A stretch of 64,000 bases of DNA from Pseudomonas sp. N3-W (GCF_024970185.1 NZ_CP103965.1:2972001-3036000), one strand, 5' to 3'; positions 45,381-55,511 are shown, counted from the stretch's first letter. Program-made: numbers and translations. The notes: a model not told the origin generated them from the letters alone.

Positions 45381-48300
45381 ACCCGCAGGATGCGATTGCA
45401 GAACAGCCAATGACCTTGCTCGCGCAATTTGCCGAACAGGTGCAGCGTGATCCTCAAGCCCTGGCGGTGATCGATCAGCAGGTGCGGCTGACGTACGCCG
45501 AACTTTCCAGCGCCAGCGAGCGCATCGCCCGGGGCTTGCAGGCTCGCGGCGTACGATCCGGTCAGTCGGTGGCGCTGTGCATGCCGCGCGGCTGGCAATG
45601 GCTGGCGGCAATCCTGGGCGCATTGAAAATCGGCGCCGTGGTGGTGCCGCTGGACCGCGCCAGCCCGGTCAAACGTCAGCAGCAGATGCTGGCCGATGCG
45701 GTTTGCGTTGGCCTGGTCACGCTGGACGAAGACAGTGAATTGGCGCTGACACCGCCGCTCTGGCACGCCAGCGTCGAGGCGCTGCTGGATCACCCGGATC
45801 ACCCGCCGCAACCCATGGCCCAAGACTTTGCCGAGGTCAGTTTTCTGTTCTACACCTCGGGCACCACCGGCACTCCGAAAGCGGTGGAAGTCGGCGAACG
45901 CGGCCTGCTGCGCCTGACACAGACCGAGGGCTATATCGAGATTCGTCCGGCGGATCGCTTTGCCTGCCTGTCCAATCCGGCCTTCGACGCGTGCAGTTTC
46001 GAACTGTGGGCGCCGCTGCTCAACGGCGGTTGCTGCGTGATGATTGCCGATGAGGACGTGCTGGACGCACAGCGACTGGCTGGGGTGCTGGAGGCGCAAC
46101 AGGTCGATAACCTGTTCATGACCGTGGCGCTGTTCAACACGGTGAGCGCCGATTGCCCGTCATGCTTCGCCAGCCTGCGCCAGGTGTTGATCGGCGGCGA
46201 GCACATCAGCGCCACCGCCGTGCGCGCCTGGTATCGCGCCAACCCCGACAGCCCGTGCCGGATTTTCAACGTCTATGGCCCCACCGAGTGCACCACCTTT
46301 GCCGTGTGCTGGCCCATTCCCCGCGACTTTAGTGGCGATAGGGTGCCGATTGGCCGGCCATTGCCGGACACCGGCGTACGGGTGCTGGACGCGCAACAAC
46401 GGCCAGTGGCGCCGGGTGAAGTCGGCGAGTTGTACCTGAGCGGCAGCGGCGTCGCCCGTGGTTACCGCAACCGGCCCGAGGAGACGGCGCGCAGTTTTGT
46501 GCGCCTGCCTGAACTCGACGGCGGCGCACAGGTGCATTATCGCACCGGCGATCTGGTGCGCGAGAACGCCGAGGGGCTGATCGAATGCCTGGGCCGGGTT
46601 GATCGTCAGGTGAAGATCCGTGGTTTTCGCATCGAACCGGGGGAAGTGGAGCAGCGAATTCTGGAGCATCCGCAGGTGGCGCAGGCGTATGTCTGCACCC
46701 GGCGCCAAGCGGCCGAGGATCATCAGTTGCTGGCGTTCATCGTGCCTCGCGAACCCATGGACTACCACGAATTTGACGCCCATCTGCGGGCGCAACTGGC
46801 GCCCTATATGCGCCCGCATCAATTGTTTTTGCTGGACCGTCTGCCGCTGACCGCCAATGGCAAGATCGACCGCGACACCTTGCTGGCGCAGCCGTTGAAT
46901 CCCTGGCGTGCAGCCGAGGCGACTGACAATCAAGACGCATCCCCCGCACTGAACTGGCTGCTGGAGCAGGCCCGCTCACTGCTGGGACAACCCAGCCTGG
47001 GCGCGCAGGACGACTGGCTGGGCAGCGGCGGTGATTCACTCAAGGCCATGCGCCTGCGTTCGGCGATACGCAGCCGCTGGCAGCGTGAGATGGCCATCGG
47101 CGCGTTGCTCGGCGAGACATTTGCGGTACTGGGCGACCAGTTGAACGGCGAGCAGGGCGGCAGTCATGCCTATCCACCCGCACCGCCTGTCAGCACCGCC
47201 CGACGTTTGCCGGCCACTGCCGAGCAACGCCGCTTGTGGCTGATGCAGCAGCGCACGCCGACCTCGACCGCCTACAACGTGCCGCTGATTCTGCATCTGG
47301 CGGCGGGTGTCGATGTCACGGCGCTGGCTGAGGCGGTGCAGCGTCTGGTGGCACGCCATCCGGGGCTGCGCACCGCGTTTGTGGCCGGTGCCGATGGCCT
47401 CGATCAGGTGATAGTGGAGCCGGGTGCGGCTTGCCGCACCTTCGCGCCGGGGCATTTCACCGAAGACAACTGGCATGCCTTCGCCAAGCTGGTGTTCGGC
47501 ACGCCGTTTGACCTGGCCATGCCGACGCTGTTTCAGGCCTGGCTGCTGCCGTTCGCCGATGGCAGTTGCCGACTGTTGCTGAATTTGCACCACATCATCG
47601 TCGATGGCTGGTCGATGAACCTGTTGTTTGCCGACCTGACGAGTCTGTATGCCGATGCCGTGCAAGGCCGCACCAGCCCGGAACCGACGCCACGCCTGAC
47701 GGCGCTGGAGTTTGGCCTGTGGCAGCGGCAGTGGAGCGTGGACCCGCATTACCGCAACCAGCGCCGGGCCCTGGCCGAGCTGCACCGCCAGCAGCAAGCA
47801 GCGTCGCCGGCGTTGACGCCGAGGCGCGCCGCCAGCCCCGATGCACGGCTGCATCGCGAGTCTCTGGGCGCCGAGCGCAGCGTCGCCCTTGAACGTTATT
47901 GCGCGCAGCACCGGCTGACCCGTTTCGAGGTGCTGCTGAGTGTATTCGCCTGGAGCCTTTACGCCCTGACCGGTTGTGAACGGCCACGGATTGCCAGCCC
48001 GGTGTCGAACCGTCCACTGGCGGAATTCGAAGACACGCTGGGCATGTTCGCCAACACCGTGCTGATCCCGACCGCCATCGACAATGCGCTGTCGCTGGGC
48101 GAGCAGTTGCGCAAACAGACCGCCACTGTGCGCGAGGTGCTGGCGTTGCAGGATGTCGCCCTGGCCGATCTGGTCGAGGACTTGCGGCTGTCGTCGAGCG
48201 CGGCGTTGTTCGATTTCATGTTCGTGCTGGAAAACACCGATTACGCGTCGCTGGCCGGCTCGGGCCTGCATGCCACGCTGGAGTTCAGCGAGCAATTGCA

Positions 48301-51300
48301 GGCCAAGTGCCCGCTGACCTTGCTGGTGGTCGGCGCCGGCTCACAGCTGGAATGCTGGTGGGAATATCAGTGCAGTTACTTCGATGCCGCGCAGATGAGT
48401 GCGGTGAACGAGCTGTTTGGCCGGGGCCTCGACCTGCTGTTGCAAAGCCCGGCGGCGACCCTTGACGATCTGCTCAGCCCTTATCGCCTCAGCCTGCTGC
48501 CCGCCAGCGAAGGCGGCAGCGGCGAACCGCCGTTCAATACGCTGGCCGACTGGTTCGAGCATCAGGTGCATTGCACGCCGGACGCCACGGCGCTGGTTGC
48601 CGGTCAGCGCCGTATCACTTACGCCGAGCTGAATGCGCTGGCCGATACGCTGGCCGCCAGCTTGATCGAGCGGCATCCACTGCCGGCTCAGGACGAGGCG
48701 CCGTTGCACGTCGTGCTGTTGCTTGATCCGTCGGTGGAGCACATCGTCGCCTTGCTGGCGCTGGCGAAACTCAATCTGACGGCGGTGCCGCTGGACCCCG
48801 GTTACCCGCTGGTGGTGCAACGTCAGGTACTGCAGCAGGCGCAACCGCATTGTCTGTTGTTCAGCACCGCGACCGAGGTGGCGCTGGAAAATCTCAATGC
48901 AGACCGATTTGCCCGGTATCGGGTCGAGTTGAATGCTCAATCCCGATCCTTCGAACGCCCGCGTCATGGGGGCGAACGTGCGCTGTACACACTGTTCACT
49001 TCCGGCTCCACGGGCACGCCAAAAGGTGTTCAGGTCCCGGATCGCACCCTGTGCAACCTGCTGCAATGGCAGCGCACCGAGGGCGAATTGCCGGCGAAAT
49101 CGGTGACGTTGCAGTTTTCCATGTTGTCGTTCGATGTGTCGTTCCAGGAGATATTCAGCACCTTGTGCGGCGGTGGCTGTTATCACCTGATCACGCCGGC
49201 ATGGCGCCAGGATGCCGAGGCGTTGCTGGCTTATCTGGTGGAGGCACGGATCGAGCGGCTGTTCCTGCCCTGTGTGGCTTTGCAGCATCTGGCGCAAACC
49301 GCCGTCGCCCAAGGCATTTACCCGCAAACGTTGCGCGAGGTGGTGACGGCGGGCGAGCAATTGCTCTGCACCGACGCGCTACGCACATGGTTCAGCGGCC
49401 TGTCGCAGGCGACATTGTTCAATCACTATGGGCCAACGGAAACCCACGTGGTCAGCGCCTTGCGGCTGCCGGCAGTGGCGCGTGACTGGCCGTTGCGCGC
49501 ACCCATTGGCGATGCGGTGAGCAATGCCCTGTTACTGCTGGTGGACAAGTACGATCGACCCGTACCGAACGGCAGCCGTGGCTACCTGTTGGTGGCGGGG
49601 CCGATGATTTCTCGCTGTTATCTCGCCGATCCGGGGTTGAACGCGGCGCGTTTTGTCGAACGGCCCCAGGCCGATGGCGGTAGCCGGCTGTTCTATCGCA
49701 CTGGCGATCTGGCGTGGGCCGACCCCCAAGGTTGCCTGCACTACCTGGGACGTGACGACCAGCAGATCAAACTCAGCGGCCATCGGCTGGAACTGGGGCA
49801 GATTGAAGCGGCGCTGATGCAGGTGCCAGAGGTCATAAACGCGGTAGTGGCGATTGAGGCCGAACCGCCGAGCCTGACGGCTTACCTGCAACTCGACGGC
49901 ACGTGTGTGATGCCTGAGGCGCTGGACCGCGAGGTGGCGCGGTACCTGCCAGCCCATGTGCGGATCGATCAGTACCGGCGTATCGACCAGTGGCCACGCA
50001 CGCCCAGCGGAAAAGTCGACCGCAAGGCGTTGAAGGGTCTGGGCGAAGCGCTGGAGCGCCGTCGTACGGTGCAACCGGTGGCGCCATTGAACGCGCTGGA
50101 GCAGCAACTGAGCGAACTGTTCGGCGCGGTGATCGGGCGTGATATCGAACCGGATCAGACCTTCTTCGAAGCCGGCGCCACCAGCCTCGGCCTGATGCGC
50201 CTGCACGCCCGTTACAACCAGGAACTGGCGCATAAGGTAGCGATGGCCGATCTGTTCGAACAGGTGACGGTGCGCCGCCTGGCGGCGCATTTGTCGACGG
50301 CGCCTGCGACTCCCGTCAAGCGCGTGCATCATGACGATGCAGGTCAGCAGCCGATGGCAATCATCGGCATGTCGGTCAATGTCGCCGGGGCGCAGAACCT
50401 GGGCGAATTCTGGAACATGGTTCAAGGCAACGCGTTGGGTATCGAGCGGTTTGCCGCGACCGAAGGCCGTGTCGGTGCGCGCAGCCAATTGGCGGGCATG
50501 CTGGATTTCGACCCCGAATATTTCGGCATCAGCCGCCAGGAAGCGCGCCTGATGGACCCGCAACAGCGGCATCTGTTGATGGCTTGCGTGCAGGCGCTGC
50601 AACACGCGGCCATCACGCCGAGCGCCGAAGGCCAGCGTATCGGTCTGATCGCCAGTTGCGGCGAAACCACCTACTTTCAGCAGATGCTGCGCGAGACGGC
50701 GGACGGTGATTTGCCGGACGGCTTCCAGATGGCGCTGCACCACGACAAGGATTTCCTGGCGACCAAGGCCGCTTATCACCTCGACCTCACCGGCCCGGCC
50801 CTGAGCGTGCAGGCGGCGTGCGGCAGTTCGCTGATCGCCGTGCACCTGGCCAGCGCGATGCTGCGCCACGGTGACAGCGACGTGATGCTCGCCGCCGGGG
50901 TGCTGATCGACCCGACCCTGACGGATGGTTATCGCCACCGCTCGCAGCACATTTTTTCCAGCGACGGGCTGTGCCGCCCGTTCAGCGACGATGCCAGTGG
51001 CACTATCGGCGCCAGCGGTTATGGCGTGGTGGTACTCAAGTCTCTGGCTCGGGCCCAGGCTGACGGCGACCGGATTTACGCGTTGGTCGAAGCCTCGGCG
51101 CTGAATAACGATGGCCACAACAAGATGAGCTACACCGCGCCATCGGTGGCCGGGCAGAGCGCGGTGATCAGCGAAGCCTTGCACAAGGCCGGATTGAGTG
51201 GTGCCGACATCGGCTACATCGAGGCCCACGGCACCGGCACCTTGCTTGGTGATCCGATTGAAGTTGCGGCGTTGAGCAAGGCGTTCGGCGATGCGCCGGT

Positions 51301-54300
51301 CGGCCATTGCGCATTGGCGTCGGTGAAAAGCCAGATCGGCCACCTGGGCGCGGCGGCGGGCGTGGTCGGGTTGATTCGCGCGACGCTCGCGGTATTCCAT
51401 GGCGTAGTGCCGCCGAACCTCGGCTTTGGCCGGATCAACCCGCAAATCGACCTCGAACACTCACCGTTTTACGTGCCAACCACGTCCCGGCCATGGCCCG
51501 CAGGGCAACGGCGTGTGGCGGGGGTCAGCAGCTTTGGCATCGGTGGCACCAATGCGCATGTGATTGTGGGCGCCGCCCAGTTGGAGGCCGTGGTGGCCGA
51601 GGAGACGCTAGCGCTGTTGATGATTTCCGCCCACAGCCATTCGGCGTTGCTGCGCGATGTCGCGGCAATTGGCGCCTGGCTGAAGGCATTCCCCGAGCGT
51701 CATGCCGCCTTGCTGCGTTACCTGCAATCCGGGCGCCGGCAATTGCGCTGGCGTTTCGCGATGGTGTACCGCCCGGGTGACGAGGTATTGGCGCAGCCTG
51801 CGTCGATCAAGAAAATCACTGACTCTGGCGTCTATCTGAATGGCAATGATCATTCACCGCTGGTACTGCTGGAGGCCTGGACCGAAGGGGTGACCATCAA
51901 CTGGCCACAGCGCGCTGCGCCACCGCCCTGGGATCTGCCGCCGTCGGCTTTCGATCTTGAGACTTTTCGCTTCCAGACGGCTGCCGTAGCTGAACCGGTG
52001 GAAGCGCTGTCGGCGAGCATCGAACGACAACCGTTGACGCACTGGTTCCACCAGCGCCAGTGGATGCGTACCCGGCGCTTGAGCACAGTCGCAACAGGCG
52101 CTGCACGCGAAACGCTGGTGATTTGCAGCAACGACACCCCCGACGCAACCTTGCTGGAAAGCCTGAACGGCGTCTATCAACGAGTGATTCACGTGCGCGC
52201 CGGCAACGGCTTCAAGCGGCTCGGCACGGATCGCTTCGAGCTTGACCCGCTGGACGTGGGCGCCTTGACCCGGTTACTCGACGAAGTGGGCGGGCCAACG
52301 CTGGTCGAGCTGGACTGGCTGCACGCCTTGCCAATGTCGGTAACGGGCGCAGTCAACGAGCAAAGCCTGGCGGCGGCGCAGTGGGCCTGTCTGGACACCG
52401 TCAGCGCCTTGATGCAGGCCTGGGGGCAGGTGTCGCGGACGACGACTCTGCGGCTGTGGTTGATGTCGTGGCAGGCCTGCCCGGTGCACGGCGAAGTGGC
52501 GCGCCCCGAACTGGCGGCGCTGGCTGGTATCACCGAAGTGGTGCCCCAGGAATACCCGGTACGTTGTCACTGGCTGGACTGGCCTTCGCCGCAACTGGAG
52601 GCGCGCGAGCTGGCAGCGTTGCTCAGCGAGCCGGCGCAACTGCCACGGCGCATGGCGTTGCGTGACGGTTATGTGTGGCAGCCCCGGTTGATCGCCAGTC
52701 CGTTGCCGGCACCGCCAGCGGCTTCCAACCTGTTAGCCGTGGAGGGCACCTTTGTGGTGCTGGGCGGCACGGGCGGTATCGGTCGTACCTTGTGTGAACA
52801 CCTGTTACAGGCTCCGCAGCGGCGTGTGGTACTGCTCTCGCGCCGGGGTGAATTGCCGGTGTCGCTGAAGGCTTATGCTTCGCGGATCGACTGCGTTCAG
52901 GCCGACATCGCTGACCTGAGCCGCTGGCCGACAGTGCTCGAACAACTGGCACGGCGCTACGGTCGATTGGCCGGGGTGATTCACGCCGCCGGTGTCGGGG
53001 CCGGCAGTCTGATCCGCCACCGCGACGCCCGGCAAATGGATGAAGCCATGGCCGCCAAGACCCGTGGCATGCTCGCCGTCGAAGCCCTGATCGAGCAGAT
53101 GGCGCCGGGGTTTGTCCTGTACTGCTCGTCGATGTCGGCGCTGTTCGGCGGCGCCGGGCATCTGGACTATGCGGCGGCCAGTGGCGTGCTCGACGGTTTT
53201 GCTCATTACCGTGCGAACACGGCCAGCGGCTGCGTGCGCCTGGGCCTCAACTGGGACATCTGGCGCGACATCGGCATGGCCACGACCACCCGTGGCGGCG
53301 ATGCCGCGCATCAGCAGCACCTGACCGTCGGCTTGTCGGCAGAAGAGGGCTGTCGGGTGTTCGATCTGGCCATGACGGCGCAGTTGCCGCAACTGCTGAT
53401 CTCGACCACTGGCATCGACACCGCGCGGCGGTTTTATCCGGTTCGTCACGGCGCGGCCACGGCGCAAGTTGGCGCGACCGTGAGCGTGGATCTGTCGCTG
53501 CGCCTGCGTGAGTGTCTGTGCAAATGGCTTGGTGTCACTGAACTCGATGACGACGAATCGCTGTACGAACTGGGGGCGGATTCGCTGACGCTGCTGGACC
53601 TGATTGACGAACTGCAAGCGGCCACCGGAGTGGTGTTCCAGCTGTCGCAGTTCAGCCACAAGGTCAGCCTGCGCGAGGTACTCGCGTTGGTGGAGGCAGC
53701 CGGTGTCGGCGCGGCGACGGCAAGTCAGGGCAGCTGGGCCGATGCGGTGCAGATTGATCAATGGCATGCCGGCGCCGGTCAGGAGTGGCTGTACCTGATT
53801 CACCCGGTGGGCGGCGATGTTCAAGCTTATCGGGAACTGGCCTCGGCGCTGCACCCGGACCTGGGTGTGTGCGTGATTGCCGACCCGGCGTTGCGCCTGC
53901 CGGACTTGCCGAACATCAGCGTTGCCGAGCGTGCGGCGCTCTATCTCAAGGCTGTACAGACCCGAAATCCCAACGCCTGGCGCTTGGCCGGCTGGTCGTT
54001 CGGCGCCTGGGTGGCGCAGGCGATGTGCAGTCAGGCTCAGGCGTCGGGCATCAGGCAGCCGCTGCTGTACCTGATCGACCCGCCTGCGCCAGACGCCGGA
54101 GCGGAACTGGCGAGCATCGATGAGCAGGCCATCGAGCAGGTGTTCCAGCGCGAGTTTGCCCAGCGCTGGCCTGATGCGGTTGGCCGAGAGTTGTCGCAAG
54201 AGCGGCAGGCTTATCTGCAACGCCTGACCCGTTGCTGCCACCACAACATCGACAGCATGGGGGCTTTCCAGCCGCCGTTGTTGGCGACCACGTCTGTGCG

Positions 54301-54520
54301 GATGTTCATTGCCCGGCAAGCCAACCCGTATGGCGTCGGCGGTCGCTGGGCCATGGACGAGCTGGAGCGAAGCTGGCAGAAGCTGTTGCCGAAGTTACTG
54401 AGTTGGCAGGTATTGGAGACTGATCACTACGGTATCGTGGCGGGCCAGTGGGCGCGGCTGATTGCCGAGATGATCAGCGCAGACTCACCGTCAGCGGAGG
54501 GCGATCGGCATGAGCCTTGA
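45377..54520 (+). CDS. NRPS3/PKS hybrid: A-T-C-A-T-KS-KR-ACP-TE, lacking AT
   Basis: The 3047-residue protein starts directly with an A domain. Order: A1 (YTSGTTG ~159; code DAFFLGVTFK, Ile/Val-like), T1 (Ser554 in GGDSLKAM), C (HHIIVDGWS ~738), A2 (FTSGSTG ~1205; code DVQFVAHVVK, Pro-like), T2 (Ser1603), KS (Cys1815 in QAACGSSL, His1952 in HGTGT, His1989 in KSQIGH). After the KS comes a KS-AT linker-like stretch (ISAHSHSAL…, YLQSGRRQLRWRFAMV) but no acyltransferase. Then KR (GGTGGIG ~2463, Tyr2598), ACP (Ser2736 in GADSL) and TE (Ser2874 in GWSFGAW, His3017). Malonyl loading must come in trans. Predicted product unit: Ile/Val-Pro extended by a beta-hydroxy ketide. ATGA overlap with NRPS2; AGGAGG upstream. 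Confidence 0.92.
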   Translation: MNPQDAIAEQPMTLLAQFAEQVQRDPQALAVIDQQVRLTYAELSSASERIARGLQARGVRSGQSVALCMPRGWQWLAAILGALKIGAVVVPLDRASPVKRQQQMLADAVCVGLVTLDEDSELALTPPLWHASVEALLDHPDHPPQPMAQDFAEVSFLFYTSGTTGTPKAVEVGERGLLRLTQTEGYIEIRPADRFACLSNPAFDACSFELWAPLLNGGCCVMIADEDVLDAQRLAGVLEAQQVDNLFMTVALFNTVSADCPSCFASLRQVLIGGEHISATAVRAWYRANPDSPCRIFNVYGPTECTTFAVCWPIPRDFSGDRVPIGRPLPDTGVRVLDAQQRPVAPGEVGELYLSGSGVARGYRNRPEETARSFVRLPELDGGAQVHYRTGDLVRENAEGLIECLGRVDRQVKIRGFRIEPGEVEQRILEHPQVAQAYVCTRRQAAEDHQLLAFIVPREPMDYHEFDAHLRAQLAPYMRPHQLFLLDRLPLTANGKIDRDTLLAQPLNPWRAAEATDNQDASPALNWLLEQARSLLGQPSLGAQDDWLGSGGDSLKAMRLRSAIRSRWQREMAIGALLGETFAVLGDQLNGEQGGSHAYPPAPPVSTARRLPATAEQRRLWLMQQRTPTSTAYNVPLILHLAAGVDVTALAEAVQRLVARHPGLRTAFVAGADGLDQVIVEPGAACRTFAPGHFTEDNWHAFAKLVFGTPFDLAMPTLFQAWLLPFADGSCRLLLNLHHIIVDGWSMNLLFADLTSLYADAVQGRTSPEPTPRLTALEFGLWQRQWSVDPHYRNQRRALAELHRQQQAASPALTPRRAASPDARLHRESLGAERSVALERYCAQHRLTRFEVLLSVFAWSLYALTGCERPRIASPVSNRPLAEFEDTLGMFANTVLIPTAIDNALSLGEQLRKQTATVREVLALQDVALADLVEDLRLSSSAALFDFMFVLENTDYASLAGSGLHATLEFSEQLQAKCPLTLLVVGAGSQLECWWEYQCSYFDAAQMSAVNELFGRGLDLLLQSPAATLDDLLSPYRLSLLPASEGGSGEPPFNTLADWFEHQVHCTPDATALVAGQRRITYAELNALADTLAASLIERHPLPAQDEAPLHVVLLLDPSVEHIVALLALAKLNLTAVPLDPGYPLVVQRQVLQQAQPHCLLFSTATEVALENLNADRFARYRVELNAQSRSFERPRHGGERALYTLFTSGSTGTPKGVQVPDRTLCNLLQWQRTEGELPAKSVTLQFSMLSFDVSFQEIFSTLCGGGCYHLITPAWRQDAEALLAYLVEARIERLFLPCVALQHLAQTAVAQGIYPQTLREVVTAGEQLLCTDALRTWFSGLSQATLFNHYGPTETHVVSALRLPAVARDWPLRAPIGDAVSNALLLLVDKYDRPVPNGSRGYLLVAGPMISRCYLADPGLNAARFVERPQADGGSRLFYRTGDLAWADPQGCLHYLGRDDQQIKLSGHRLELGQIEAALMQVPEVINAVVAIEAEPPSLTAYLQLDGTCVMPEALDREVARYLPAHVRIDQYRRIDQWPRTPSGKVDRKALKGLGEALERRRTVQPVAPLNALEQQLSELFGAVIGRDIEPDQTFFEAGATSLGLMRLHARYNQELAHKVAMADLFEQVTVRRLAAHLSTAPATPVKRVHHDDAGQQPMAIIGMSVNVAGAQNLGEFWNMVQGNALGIERFAATEGRVGARSQLAGMLDFDPEYFGISRQEARLMDPQQRHLLMACVQALQHAAITPSAEGQRIGLIASCGETTYFQQMLRETADGDLPDGFQMALHHDKDFLATKAAYHLDLTGPALSVQAACGSSLIAVHLASAMLRHGDSDVMLAAGVLIDPTLTDGYRHRSQHIFSSDGLCRPFSDDASGTIGASGYGVVVLKSLARAQADGDRIYALVEASALNNDGHNKMSYTAPSVAGQSAVISEALHKAGLSGADIGYIEAHGTGTLLGDPIEVAALSKAFGDAPVGHCALASVKSQIGHLGAAAGVVGLIRATLAVFHGVVPPNLGFGRINPQIDLEHSPFYVPTTSRPWPAGQRRVAGVSSFGIGGTNAHVIVGAAQLEAVVAEETLALLMISAHSHSALLRDVAAIGAWLKAFPERHAALLRYLQSGRRQLRWRFAMVYRPGDEVLAQPASIKKITDSGVYLNGNDHSPLVLLEAWTEGVTINWPQRAAPPPWDLPPSAFDLETFRFQTAAVAEPVEALSASIERQPLTHWFHQRQWMRTRRLSTVATGAARETLVICSNDTPDATLLESLNGVYQRVIHVRAGNGFKRLGTDRFELDPLDVGALTRLLDEVGGPTLVELDWLHALPMSVTGAVNEQSLAAAQWACLDTVSALMQAWGQVSRTTTLRLWLMSWQACPVHGEVARPELAALAGITEVVPQEYPVRCHWLDWPSPQLEARELAALLSEPAQLPRRMALRDGYVWQPRLIASPLPAPPAASNLLAVEGTFVVLGGTGGIGRTLCEHLLQAPQRRVVLLSRRGELPVSLKAYASRIDCVQADIADLSRWPTVLEQLARRYGRLAGVIHAAGVGAGSLIRHRDARQMDEAMAAKTRGMLAVEALIEQMAPGFVLYCSSMSALFGGAGHLDYAAASGVLDGFAHYRANTASGCVRLGLNWDIWRDIGMATTTRGGDAAHQQHLTVGLSAEEGCRVFDLAMTAQLPQLLISTTGIDTARRFYPVRHGAATAQVGATVSVDLSLRLRECLCKWLGVTELDDDESLYELGADSLTLLDLIDELQAATGVVFQLSQFSHKVSLREVLALVEAAGVGAATASQGSWADAVQIDQWHAGAGQEWLYLIHPVGGDVQAYRELASALHPDLGVCVIADPALRLPDLPNISVAERAALYLKAVQTRNPNAWRLAGWSFGAWVAQAMCSQAQASGIRQPLLYLIDPPAPDAGAELASIDEQAIEQVFQREFAQRWPDAVGRELSQERQAYLQRLTRCCHHNIDSMGAFQPPLLATTSVRMFIARQANPYGVGGRWAMDELERSWQKLLPKLLSWQVLETDHYGIVAGQWARLIAEMISADSPSAEGDRHEP

Positions 54521-55211
54521 GCCCCGCTGGCTGGCACCGCTGATGCAGGTGCTGTGCGAAACCCAGCCTGAAGCGCAGGCCGAGCGTCTGCGTCAGCGGT
54601 TGAGCGCGCAGTTTCAGCGACTCGATGGCCAGGTTCCGTTTCGCCTGGTGCATCAGTGGCAGGCTGATGTGGTGCTGCCGTTGCTGTGTGACGCCTTGCC
54701 GGAACATCAGCCGGCCTTGCTCGGTTTGCGAAGCCTGCATCAACGGGCGGCGCTCGGACTGCGCGGGCGCAAGGGCGAATGGCGGGCGGCGCTCAGGCCG
54801 GTGTTGCAACCGCTGTACCGTCGGGCCTATGCCTATGACGCGGCCTACGCCCAGGCCCATGAAAGTGCGCTGACCTTTGGTCTCGCACCGGCCAACACGG
54901 CGATGATTGCCGAACACTTTGGCGATGCGAAGGCGTTCGCGTTGTACTACGCGCAGCTGAGTACCGAGGCCAACGCCAGCGCGTTTGCCCAGGCCAATGC
55001 CGGTGCCAACGCCGAGATCGCCGCCCGGGCTTATGCCAGTGACGATGCCGAGGCCTTTGCCGGTATCTGCGGGTCATCGGCACGGGTGTATGCCTGGGCC
55101 TGCGGGGACACGGATGAACAGCGGCGGACGGTGTTCGGCCGCCTGACCGAAGGGCTGGGCGAATGCCTGGCGCAGCTGCAACCCCATTCAACTGGAGAAC
55201 GACATGACTGA
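54510..55211 (+). CDS. Unknown alanine-rich protein of the NRPS operon
   Basis: The 233-residue frame overlaps NRPS3 by 11 bp and the MbtH gene by 8 bp, with GGAGG upstream, so it is translated with the operon. The N-terminal half is mixed helix (WLAPLMQVLCETQPEAQAERL). From residue ~115 it becomes a low-complexity, Ala-rich region of probable amphipathic helices (AYDAAYAQAHESAL, AQLSTEANASAFAQANAGAN, IAARAYASDDAEAF). No signal peptide, catalytic motif or known family is seen. It may be a structural partner or chaperone of the synthetases, by position only. Confidence 0.8.
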   Translation: MSLEPRWLAPLMQVLCETQPEAQAERLRQRLSAQFQRLDGQVPFRLVHQWQADVVLPLLCDALPEHQPALLGLRSLHQRAALGLRGRKGEWRAALRPVLQPLYRRAYAYDAAYAQAHESALTFGLAPANTAMIAEHFGDAKAFALYYAQLSTEANASAFAQANAGANAEIAARAYASDDAEAFAGICGSSARVYAWACGDTDEQRRTVFGRLTEGLGECLAQLQPHSTGERHD

Positions 55212-55401
55212 CTCACAGCTGCAATTTGACGTGGTGATCAACGCGCAAGGCCAGTACTCGCTGTGGCCGGCGGGCAAGCCGATGGCCAGCGGCTGGAGCG
55301 AGGCGGGGCAGCGTGGTGAGCGGCAAGTGTGCCTGGATTACATCAATGAACACTGGACCGACATGCGGCCACGCTCGTTGCGCGAGGGCGTACCGCAATA
55401 G
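55204..55401 (+). CDS. MbtH-like protein
   Basis: This 65-residue protein carries the family hallmarks: QYSLWPAGKPMASGWSEAG, then CLDYINEHWTDMRPRSLRE with the conserved Trp residues. MbtH proteins bind adenylation domains and help their folding and activity. It closes the NRPS operon with an 8-bp overlap to the previous gene and GGAG six nt before ATG, so it probably serves the A domains of NRPS1-3. Confidence 0.96.
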   Translation: MTDSQLQFDVVINAQGQYSLWPAGKPMASGWSEAGQRGERQVCLDYINEHWTDMRPRSLREGVPQ

Positions 55402-55419
55402 ATCGAACACCATTAATTC

Positions 55420-55511
55420 CTGTGGGAGCGAGCCTGCTCGCGAAGGCGCCGACACATTCAACACTGATGTCGACTGATACACCGCTTTCGCGAGCAGGCT
55501 CGCTCCCACAG
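55420..55511. repeat. Single REPIN after the NRPS operon
   Basis: CTGTGGGAGCGAGCCTGCTCGCGAA and its inverse (ending CTCGCTCCCACAG) flank ~40 bp including ACACTGATGTCGACTGATAC. It separates the MbtH gene from the dioxygenase gene and could end or protect the operon transcript. Confidence 0.9.

Noticed and set aside
47036..51560. AT domain hidden by a frameshift in NRPS3
   Set aside because: The reading frame is continuous from KS to KR and the other frames show no GHSxG or acyltransferase motif in the 51.6-52.7 kb gap.
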